Part shown: piece after piece, positions 17,601-23,661 of the stretch
Position numbering within the stretch: the stretch's first letter is position 1
Layout of the letters: the number at the start of each line of letters is the position of its first letter
DNA from: an uncultured Prevotella sp.
Lineage (GTDB): Bacteria > Bacteroidota > Bacteroidia > Bacteroidales > Bacteroidaceae
Reading direction: 5' to 3'
DNA length: 32,168 nt
NCBI GenBank assembly: GCA_905233825.1
Contig: CAJOFE010000033.1
Location: 1 to 32,168, forward strand
Program-made: the position numbers and the translations under genes
Notes under the pieces: model-generated
Databases searched by the model: none
Told to the model about the DNA's origin: nothing
What the model saw: the letters and a program-made list of their open reading frames with translations, nothing else

Positions 17601-17762
17601 GGCGCCATCCTTCAGGGTCCAACCCTCAGTAAACCAGCCGTAAGGCAACTTGGTACTGTCGTTGAAACACTCATTCATCTGCTCAGTAGCAACAGACTGA
17701 GCCTGCATGCTTACTCCTACGAACAAGAGCAACATGGATACTATAAATCCTTTTTTAGTCAT
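14682..17762 (-). CDS. Three-module adhesin-like secreted protein with Met/Gly-rich loops
   Basis: A 1026-residue secreted protein with a signal peptide ending MQAQS. Three modules of the cleaved-adhesin (choice-of-anchor J) type begin near residues 25, 300 and 550, each with a TPPL or TPRL strand (NYLLTPPLVV, SFLMTPPLKV, YELITPRLQA). Between them are two Ig-like HYDIN/ASPM-style segments (LTVINTATGTLKLDI; LAVVNTGTGSLQGAI). Each module carries glycine- and methionine-rich loops, for example GLMDMLSGLMGGGG and LMAMMGMFMGGG. A C-terminal domain of unknown type follows, then a tail YFDLQGRMLDG...KGLYINNGKKVIR of the kind found on secreted Prevotella proteins. It is located 14 nt after the RND pump gene and one nt before the DUF4421 gene. 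Its role next to a pump is unknown. Confidence 0.75.
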   Translation of the reverse strand: MTKKGFIVSMLLLFVGVSMQAQSVATEQMNECFNDSTKLPYGWFTEGWTLKDGAIQTGISSSEGAEGDDEPDISSLLKSFMGGDSEPNYLLTPPLVVNEGQTLVFSAKKEKSDDSGSGGFSFGFSDSTFVVERTAYSRNQWVRVADFTTELDTIYKTFTIANTPAGEYRFRFRAGGTVLIDSVAGFHIDNEAPDLYIVENDARAYHLDFSLCKEDSTRTLTVINTATGTLKLDITSDDAALFSVSPSQMEVAAADSLDVGITFNFAAGQPGKNEAQIGFTPADERVWGKTLYATAVVTQPGVWMEDFNASVQPKGFFTEGWDFRDSVATTSGGGMAAMFGFGSPSFLMTPPLKVESIDEVLLFSAKSGSGDDGMAGMGALFGGGGSSIVVEKSVYGSNKWEKVKEFTEPLDSTYRTLWVGYIEPGEYRFRIIASDSIVVDSIAGFHLDENAPDIYVLHNNTAARAVNFGMQQANSIQTLAVVNTGTGSLQGAIASTDDTTFALSAKDFAVNASDTAYIDVTYLFNEQSLGIHRGAVTFAPTTPVLDPLTYPLTAYSTYADAWTENFEPEFLREDETKPIDMPAEWESTGWEVKLPNSGGGLMDMLSGLMGGGGDAAPKSWMATTSSDAYELITPRLQAKKGDVLRFEVELGGGGLMAMMGMFMGGGASGQLNVYYSLDGDDSWTYYDTFVQNGYAYFVAPYSGVYQLRFTSPSASLDNFYGFRKPIEVVTLTDNNDMVNSAVLEQYNGKTVNVSYDRTLAAIPQSDGSWIPRAYIVSLPYDYDFTDYYEIDQAKIFRLAFKEEYYKQFIFLPDGSDTPNLMQAGRAYLVIVLKGQINLSAAGVTLNNTIIDDDLNVVNSFEDWYFEDKLTPVGKWKANFTSISDMDANKMNIYGLRDDGTWAPFRPDEEGTVQHSLAAFRGYFEADASPDSIAAARMSAAAMPGTYKTMFQMSDQQGTSTSEKSSFENLGYEGNIPYNQGGTSGIQPTIRAIEADGTSRYFDLQGRMLDGTPVKGLYINNGKKVIR

Positions 17763-17776
17763 AATCGTCTTTTGTT

Positions 17777-20700
17777 TTAGTTGGTTACAGGTTTCTCTTC
17801 TTTCAATTCCACGACTTCCTTCCCTTGGAACTTCTCGTGCAGTTTCTGGAACACGATGAAGAAGGCGGGAACGACGAAGAGCAGGGCAATGGTACCCACA
17901 CTCATACCACCGATGACACCCAGGGCGAGGGCACGGTTACCGTTGGCACCAGCACCACCCTCGATGACGAGCGGAATCATACCGATAATCATCGTGGCAA
18001 CGGTCATCAGAATGGGGCGCAGACGCTCCTTGCAGGCCTCGAAGGCGGCATCGCGGATGCTCATGCCCTGGGCACGGCGCTCGGAAGCGAACTCGGTGAT
18101 GAGGATGGCCGTCTTGGAGAGCAGGCCGATGAGCATGATGACACCCGTCTGCAGGTAGATGTTGTTGTCCATGCCCGGGAAGTGGAGCAGCGAGCCCAGA
18201 TAGGCAAAGATGAACGCACCCATCAGTCCGAAGGGGACCGAGAGCAGCACAGCCCACGGGGTGAACCACGAGTTGTAGAGCGAGGCAAGGATGAGATAGA
18301 TGAGGATGACGCAAATGAGATAGATGAGGGCGGTGGTGTTCGAGCCGGCCGCTTCCTCCACCTCGCGCGACATGTTGCTATACTCGTAGGTGGCCGTGGC
18401 GGGCATCTCCTGGTGGAACACCTCGTCGATGATCTTGTGCACGTCGCCCTCGCTGGCGCCGTTGGACGAGATGTTGCAGGTGATGCTCTGGAACAGGTTG
18501 AAGTGCTCGATATTCGAGGGGCCTACAATCTCCTTCAGCGAGACGAACTCAGAGATGGGTGCCATCTTGCCGCCGCTGACCTTGACGAAGATGTTAGAGA
18601 GCGACGAGGGGTCGAGACGGCTCTCGGGCGTGGCGCTGGCCATGATGCGGTAGACCTTGCCAAACTGGTTGAAGTTGCCGATGTAGCTGCCGCCGCAGTA
18701 GGCACCCAGCGTGTTCAGCACGGTCTTTGGCGACACGCCGGCACGGTCGCACTGGGTGGCGTCGACCTCGACCTGATACTTCGGGTATCGCTCTGAGTAG
18801 GACGACATGGCCATGTTTATTTCAGGGCGCTCAGCCAGCTTGGCCAGGAAGTTCTGGGTGTGCTGGGCAAACTCTGACAGGTTGCCGTCGGTGGGGTCCT
18901 GCACGACGAGACTCACGCTGTTGCTGGTACCGTAGCCCGGCACCTGCGGCAGCTGGAAGGGCAGCACCTGCACGTTCTTGATGTCCTTGCAGGCGAAGTA
19001 CAAACGGCCGATGACGAGGTCGATGAGGTGGTTCATGCCCGGACGGTCATCCCAGTTCTTCAGTCGGACGACTAGCGTGGCAAAGTTAGAGCCGTTGCCC
19101 GAGATGAGGCCATAGCCGCATGCCGTGGCGAAACTCTCCAGTTCGGGAATCTCCTTCACCTTCTCCTCCACCAGTTTGGTCAGCTCCTGCGTCTGCTTCA
19201 GCGTATAGCCCTCCGGGGCACGAACCTCAGCCAGGAAGACACCCTGGTCCTCCTGTGGCACGAGGCCCGAAGGCAGGTTTTTCATAAAGAACATGAGCAG
19301 CACGGCAGCCACCGCTAACAGACCCCATGCCAGAACGGGCCGCTTGATGAACTTCTGCACGCTCTTGCTGTATTTCCTGAAGATGGCGTTGTAGCTGGCG
19401 TTGTAGGCCTTCTTGGTGTAGTAGGTCAGCGACTTCTTATCACCCTTTTCCGACATCTTCAGCATGATGGCGCAGAGGGCGGGACAGAGCGTCAGGGCAG
19501 ACACGCACGACAGGCCTACTGCCGATGCGATGGTGACGCCGAACTGTGTGAAGAACGTGCCCGACGTGCCACCCATGAAGGTGACGGGGACGAACACGGC
19601 CATGAACACCAGGGTACACGAGATGACGGCTACCGACACCTCGCTCATGGCCTGGCGTGTGGCCTGGCGGGCGTCGCTCATGCCACCCTCCATCTTGGCC
19701 ATCACCGCCTCGACCACCACGATGGCATCGTCGACGACGGTACCGATGGCCAGCACCAGTGCAAACAGCGTCAGGATGTTGAGCGAGAAGCCTGCCAGCG
19801 AGACGATGGCGAACGTTCCCAGCAGTGACACGCAGATGGAGATGGACGGTATGATGGTGGCCTTGATGTTCTGCAGGAAGAAGAAGACCACGAGGATGAC
19901 GAGGATGATGGCGATGATGAGCGTCTCCACCACGTTATGAATGGCCGCAAAGAGGAAGTCGTCAGAAGTCTGCAAGGTGACGAACTCCAGTCCTGCGGGC
20001 ATCGTTGCCTTCATGTCCTCACACATCTTCGTGATGCGGGCGTTGACCTCGGTGGCATTGGCATCGGGAGCCTGGAACACCATGAGCAGGGTGCCGGGCT
20101 TGCCGTTAATGTTCGACAGGAAGCTGTAGCTCTGCGCACCTATCTCCACCTCAGCCACGTCGCTCAGGTGCAGCAGGTGGCCGCCTTCGCTGGTCTTCAG
20201 GACGATGTCGTTGAACTCCTCGACGCTCTTCAGCGTGCCCTTGTACTCCATCGAGTACTGGTACTTGTTCTCCGACTGCTCGCCCAAGGAGCCCGTTGAG
20301 GTGACGAAGCTCTGGCTGCTGACGGCAGCGAAGACGTCGTTGGGCTCCAGTCCGTACTGAGCCATCACGTCAGGCTTCATCCAGATGCGCAGGGCGTAGG
20401 TGTTGCCCAGTGCCGTGACGTCGCCCACACCGGTAATACGCATCAGGCGCGGCTTGATGTTGATGTCGACATAGTTTGAGATGAAGTCGTCGTCATACCT
20501 ACCGTCCGAACTCCTGACGGCGAGGATGCGGAGGATGTTGCTCTGCATCTTCATCACCTGTACGCCCACCCTCGTGACATCGGCGGGCAACAAGGCCAGC
20601 GCCTTCGACACGCGGTTCTGCACGTTGACCGCCGCCATGTCGGGGTCGGTGCCCTGCTCGAAGTAAACCGAGATGCTGACGTTGCCCGACGACGATGCCT

Positions 20701-20944
20701 TTGAGGTCATGTAGGTCATGCCAGGCACGCCGTTGATGTTCTCCTCCAGCGGCTGTATGACCGACTTCATGATCGTGTTGGCATCGGCACCGGTGTAGGT
20801 GGTGATGACCATCACCTGCGGAGGGGCAATGCTGGGATATTGCTCGATGGAGAGCGACCTCATGCAGATGAAGCCCACCATCGCAATGACGATCGAGATG
20901 GCACACGCCATCACATATTTATTAATAAAAATATTGTTCTTCAT
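17777..20944 (-). CDS. RND efflux pump, HAE1 (AcrB-like) family
   Basis: A 1055-residue inner-membrane proton-driven pump for hydrophobic and amphiphilic compounds. The N-terminus KYVMACAISIVIAMVGFICM is the first helix. The pseudo-repeat structure is complete, and the proton-relay residues are present: the Asp pair in GTVVDDAIVVVEAV (fourth helix) and the Lys in GLLSKTAILITEFA (tenth helix). Motifs QYPSIAPPQV and GGTSGTFFTQFG-type text are typical. Length is normal. It follows the adaptor gene by 28 nt and is the second gene of the operon. Drug specificity cannot be inferred. Confidence 0.96.
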   Translation of the reverse strand: MKNNIFINKYVMACAISIVIAMVGFICMRSLSIEQYPSIAPPQVMVITTYTGADANTIMKSVIQPLEENINGVPGMTYMTSKASSSGNVSISVYFEQGTDPDMAAVNVQNRVSKALALLPADVTRVGVQVMKMQSNILRILAVRSSDGRYDDDFISNYVDINIKPRLMRITGVGDVTALGNTYALRIWMKPDVMAQYGLEPNDVFAAVSSQSFVTSTGSLGEQSENKYQYSMEYKGTLKSVEEFNDIVLKTSEGGHLLHLSDVAEVEIGAQSYSFLSNINGKPGTLLMVFQAPDANATEVNARITKMCEDMKATMPAGLEFVTLQTSDDFLFAAIHNVVETLIIAIILVILVVFFFLQNIKATIIPSISICVSLLGTFAIVSLAGFSLNILTLFALVLAIGTVVDDAIVVVEAVMAKMEGGMSDARQATRQAMSEVSVAVISCTLVFMAVFVPVTFMGGTSGTFFTQFGVTIASAVGLSCVSALTLCPALCAIMLKMSEKGDKKSLTYYTKKAYNASYNAIFRKYSKSVQKFIKRPVLAWGLLAVAAVLLMFFMKNLPSGLVPQEDQGVFLAEVRAPEGYTLKQTQELTKLVEEKVKEIPELESFATACGYGLISGNGSNFATLVVRLKNWDDRPGMNHLIDLVIGRLYFACKDIKNVQVLPFQLPQVPGYGTSNSVSLVVQDPTDGNLSEFAQHTQNFLAKLAERPEINMAMSSYSERYPKYQVEVDATQCDRAGVSPKTVLNTLGAYCGGSYIGNFNQFGKVYRIMASATPESRLDPSSLSNIFVKVSGGKMAPISEFVSLKEIVGPSNIEHFNLFQSITCNISSNGASEGDVHKIIDEVFHQEMPATATYEYSNMSREVEEAAGSNTTALIYLICVILIYLILASLYNSWFTPWAVLLSVPFGLMGAFIFAYLGSLLHFPGMDNNIYLQTGVIMLIGLLSKTAILITEFASERRAQGMSIRDAAFEACKERLRPILMTVATMIIGMIPLVIEGGAGANGNRALALGVIGGMSVGTIALLFVVPAFFIVFQKLHEKFQGKEVVELKEEKPVTN

Positions 20945-20963
20945 ATTTATGCGGAAGCAAATG

Positions 20964-20991
20964 TTTCACTTATCACTTATCACTCTTCACT
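20964..20991 (-). repeat. AGTGATA heptamer repeat across the stop of the adaptor gene
   Basis: On the minus strand AGTGAAG, AGTGATA, AGTGATA, AGTGAAA. The first units encode the end of the adaptor (EVKSDK), and one unit supplies its TGA stop codon, so repeat copy number would move the stop. Confidence 0.8.
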
Positions 20992-22076
20992 TCCTCTGCA
21001 AAGAGCACTTGCTGCCCTTCTTGTACGTTGTTGGCTCCAATGGTCACAATCCGGTCGCCCACATTGAGACCGCTGGTAACGATGACATCCTCACCGTTGC
21101 CGGTGTCGGCGGTCGTCACCGTAACGCCAGTCGCCGTGCTGTCGGCGTTCACCTTATAGACCAGCTGCTTGTCCTGCAGTTTCACCACTGCCGTCTGCGG
21201 CACTACTATCACGTCCTGACGGGCAAACGGCAGCACGACGGTGCCTTGGATGCCTGAGAAGAGATGGCCGTCGGGGTTGGGAAACGTAGCCTTTGCACCC
21301 AGTGAGCCCGTGGCGGCATCCACCACACCGGTCAGGCTGGTGATGCGGCCCTTGTGCGGATATTCCGTGCCATTTTTCATGACGAAGATCACGTCAGGAA
21401 GGTTAGACATGTGCTTTGCCTTGTCTTCGGCAGTGAGTCCCGACTGTACCTGTGCCTCGACAATCGATTCCGACACCGAGAACTCAGCGTCCATCGTCGT
21501 ATTGCCGCTGAGCACTGTGAGGTGCGACGCAGGCGACACCTGATCGCCGGTCCTTACGAGAATCTCGCCGATGGCTCCACTCACTGGCGCCGTAATGGTG
21601 CAGAAGCCGAGCGTCACCTTGGCACGGTTCACCGAAGCCCGAGCCTGAGCCACCGATGCCTGTGCCCGCTTGTACGAGTTCTCCGAGTTGTCGAGCATAT
21701 AGCGGCTCACAATCTGCTTTTCAAACAGGTTCTTGTTCGACTCATACTCCAGCTTGGCGCTGTTCTCCGAGGCAATGGCAGCCTGCAGGTTGGCCTGGGC
21801 AGCCTCCAGTTCCAGTTGGGCGTTACGCTGGTCGATGACGAAAAGTGTCTGACCTTTATTCACCTGCTGGCCCTCGCTGACCGCTATCTTCATCAGCTGG
21901 CCGCTTACCTGAGGGGTGATTGTTACATCGGCTTGGCCCTTCAGCTTGGCACTGAACTTCATGGGCACCGTGATGTCCTGTTTCTCCACCGTCATCGTCT
22001 CGAACGAAGATGGCACCTCCTTGGGAATGTCGATGTTGCATGAAGTCACACCACCGCCTACCGTAGCGAGCACCAA
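20973..22076 (-). CDS. RND periplasmic adaptor (membrane fusion) lipoprotein with a nonsense codon in its signal peptide
   Basis: A 367-residue adaptor bridging pump and outer membrane channel. It has the barrel-sandwich lipoyl half-motifs (VTITPQVSGQLMKIAVSEGQ and ITAPVSGAIGEILVRTGDQV) flanking a coiled-coil hairpin rich in Ala, Gln and Glu, then beta-barrel and membrane-proximal domains. The lipobox is GGVTSC. The frame continues upstream to ATG at 22106 and ATG at 22100, giving MKMKNVMT, then TGA at 22082-22080, then ALVLATVGGGVTSC. The longer version is a perfect lipoprotein signal peptide broken by one stop. From the TTG at 22076 or the GTG at 22073 the signal lacks its positive N-region. 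Either the gene is damaged, the base is a sequencing error, or translation restarts. It is the first gene of the efflux operon. Confidence 0.88.
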   Translation of the reverse strand: MVLATVGGGVTSCNIDIPKEVPSSFETMTVEKQDITVPMKFSAKLKGQADVTITPQVSGQLMKIAVSEGQQVNKGQTLFVIDQRNAQLELEAAQANLQAAIASENSAKLEYESNKNLFEKQIVSRYMLDNSENSYKRAQASVAQARASVNRAKVTLGFCTITAPVSGAIGEILVRTGDQVSPASHLTVLSGNTTMDAEFSVSESIVEAQVQSGLTAEDKAKHMSNLPDVIFVMKNGTEYPHKGRITSLTGVVDAATGSLGAKATFPNPDGHLFSGIQGTVVLPFARQDVIVVPQTAVVKLQDKQLVYKVNADSTATGVTVTTADTGNGEDVIVTSGLNVGDRIVTIGANNVQEGQQVLFAEEVKSDK

Positions 22077-22079
22077 AGC

Positions 22080-22082
22080 TCA
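22080..22082 (-). other. In-frame TGA within the adaptor signal peptide
   Basis: In the frame of the adaptor, codons ATG AAA ATG AAA AAC GTA ATG ACA precede TGA and GCT TTG GTG CTC follow. A TGG to TGA change would explain it. TGA is also the genuine stop at the 3' end of the same gene, so a different genetic code is unlikely. Confidence 0.85.
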
Positions 22083-22204
22083 TGTCATTACGTTTTTCAT
22101 TTTCATGTTGTTATTTGTTTTGATGATTATTGATCATTTAGTTTTAGTATGCATTAACCGTTCTTTATGCTGGTTGGGGGAGCATCTTTCTGTACTTTTG
22201 CGTG

Positions 22205-22236
22205 CAAAGTTAATTAAAATCTTGTAATTAACCAAA
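22205..22236 (-). promoter_or_regulatory. Bacteroidetes-type promoter of the efflux operon
   Basis: TAACTTTG (22212-22205, minus strand) is a -7 box and TTTG (22236-22233) is a -33 box, with a 20-bp spacer. The leader to the adaptor ATG at 22106 would be about 90 nt. No repressor gene is adjacent. Confidence 0.75.
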
Positions 22237-22275
22237 AAAAAGAAAAAAAAATGTGTTTAGGATGTAAAAAGAGTA

Positions 22276-22303
22276 GTGGGCAATGCTAAAAAGCATTACC
22301 CAC
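22276..22303 (-). terminator. Terminator hairpin after the acid phosphatase
   Basis: Twelve-bp arms around a 4-nt loop (minus strand GTGGGTAATGCT, TTTT, AGCATTGCCCAC), with one pair being G-T on the minus strand and a C-A mismatch on the plus strand. A T-run (CTCTTTTT) follows on the minus strand. This favours the minus-strand reading, 22 nt after the phosphatase stop. Confidence 0.8.
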
Positions 22304-22325
22304 CATTCCTGATTTTATCTTTTTG

Positions 22326-23180
22326 TTATGGTCTGACCTTCTTCTGCCCTTCCTCAATCACGATGCCACGTGTGTTCTCATCGGCAGGCGTGCCGTCGAT
22401 GCGATAGACACGGGCGGATGGCAGACGGGTTGTGGTATTGACGGCAGGGATGCTGACGGTACCTGTCATTTCAGCATACTCAGCCTGGGCCTTCTTCATC
22501 TGGGCGATAAAAGCCTCGCTGCCCTGCAGGGCGCAGAAGCCAATGCTGGCGGCTGTGCGACTGGCATCGACATCGCTCTGCCAGTGGGCACCCACGATGA
22601 CACGGCTGTTGCAATAATCCCAGCCACGGCTGAAAATCTCGGCAGCACGCTGAGGCGCTATTTGTGCTAAGAGCAGTGAGATAGTCCAGCCACGCAGGCT
22701 GTGGCCAGAGGGATAGCTGCCTTCACCACGCAGATCGTCCTCCTCGTGCGAGGGCATTGCATCGTCGAAACGCTCGAAGGGGCGCTGGCGATGGTAGTAG
22801 GCCTTGGGCTCCTTGCGCATGGGGTCGGTGGTGGCAAGACTGGTTTCCATCAGCTTCCAGATTTCGGGTGTGCCCTCAGGGATAATCTCCAGTCCGAAGG
22901 CGTCCTTCCATTGCAGGAAGAGCTTGGCATGGTCGTCCCATTCGGCATCGGCAATGGCCAGTGCCACACGAGCCGAGTCTTGGCGCTGCTGCTTGCCCCA
23001 GCCGTAGCGCACAACGTCGTTAGCGAACTCGGGGCTGTCGAAGGCTGGTGGTGCCGGCATAATGTCAATCAGCTTGGGCAGCTGGTCTAATTCGAAATAC
23101 GGCTGCACAGCATCGTCCTGTGCATTGACGCTCATGGCAGCCATTATGGAGGCTGCGGCCAGCATCAAGATTCTTTTCAT
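22326..23180 (-). CDS. Class A acid phosphatase (PAP2 superfamily), secreted
   Basis: A 284-residue periplasmic or secreted phosphatase with a signal peptide ending SVNAQ. The three PAP2 motifs are intact: K-x6-RP as KAYYHRQRP (from residue 126), PSGH as SYPSGHS (about 157) and SR-x5-H-x3-D as SRVIVGAHWQSD (from residue 192). The spacing and overall size match bacterial class A nonspecific acid phosphatases such as PhoN. An extra C-terminal tail (ARVYRIDGTPADE, GIVIEEGQKKVRP) resembles the tails of secreted Prevotella proteins and is not part of the enzyme. It follows the FMN-binding protein gene after 4 nt, and a terminator comes next. Confidence 0.92.
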   Translation of the reverse strand: MKRILMLAAASIMAAMSVNAQDDAVQPYFELDQLPKLIDIMPAPPAFDSPEFANDVVRYGWGKQQRQDSARVALAIADAEWDDHAKLFLQWKDAFGLEIIPEGTPEIWKLMETSLATTDPMRKEPKAYYHRQRPFERFDDAMPSHEEDDLRGEGSYPSGHSLRGWTISLLLAQIAPQRAAEIFSRGWDYCNSRVIVGAHWQSDVDASRTAASIGFCALQGSEAFIAQMKKAQAEYAEMTGTVSIPAVNTTTRLPSARVYRIDGTPADENTRGIVIEEGQKKVRP

Positions 23181-23184
23181 TGTC

Positions 23185-23577
23185 TTATTTGTTCTTCTCG
23201 TAGTACTCTACGGCGAGCTTCACGTTCTTCTTGATGGCATCGCAGGAGTAGGTGGCTCCAGTGCGACCATCCACCTCTTTGGTCTTGGCATCCTTGATGG
23301 TCATGCCGTCCCACTTGTTCAGCATGTGACCACTGGCGGCCTTCCAGTACTTGGGCGTCTCCTGGTTGTCGAGGAACTCAATCTTCTGAATTTTTCCGCT
23401 CTTGATATAGACCTTCAGCGGGGTAGGACCGTTGTAGCCGATAATGTCCTTGCCCAGGGTGGTGGTGTTTACGATGTAGGTACCATTTTCCTTGACCATG
23501 TTGTCGTCCTTCTTGCCGGCACTGGTCAGTACTGCTGCCAATAGCAGGCAGGTGCACGAAATAATCAGTTTTTTCAT
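23185..23577 (-). CDS. FMN-binding domain protein, exported
   Basis: A 130-residue protein: a signal peptide (MKKLIISCTCLLLAAVLTSA) followed by a single FMN-binding domain as in the RnfG/NqrC subunits. The motif DGRTGATYS near the C-terminus holds the threonine to which FMN is normally attached by the ApbE flavin transferase. A stand-alone exported domain of this size is probably an extracytoplasmic flavin electron carrier. It is the first gene of a pair with the acid phosphatase (4-nt gap). No ApbE gene is seen in the window. A Cys at position 8 or 10 in the signal peptide is not in a good lipobox, so I do not call it a lipoprotein. Confidence 0.85.
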   Translation of the reverse strand: MKKLIISCTCLLLAAVLTSAGKKDDNMVKENGTYIVNTTTLGKDIIGYNGPTPLKVYIKSGKIQKIEFLDNQETPKYWKAASGHMLNKWDGMTIKDAKTKEVDGRTGATYSCDAIKKNVKLAVEYYEKNK

Positions 23578-23595
23578 TTTATTTGACGATTTTTT

Positions 23596-23630
23596 TTGAC
23601 AGTTAGACGTGTTTCTTGACGGTTAGACGT
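23596..23630 (-). repeat. Two direct repeats upstream of the FMN-binding gene
   Basis: TTGACAGTTAGACGT (23596-23610) and TTGACGGTTAGACGT (23616-23630) are 15-nt repeats 20 bp apart, about two helical turns. They lie within the 84-nt leader region of the FMN-binding gene. A related TTGACG stands at 23583 and TTAACG at 23641. They could be an operator or another short repeat family. Confidence 0.6.
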
Positions 23631-23661
23631 CTTTTAACGATTAACGGTTTATTTTTCTTTT

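Noticed and set aside
17825..18796. A 323-codon plus-strand open frame opposite the RND pump
   Set aside because: Antisense to conserved pump sequence; very charged, His/Asp/Glu-rich translation without motifs.
22077..22106. Alternative genetic code (TGA read as an amino acid)
   Set aside because: TGA is used as a normal stop elsewhere, including the end of this same gene and the SusC gene. A point mutation or sequencing error is simpler.
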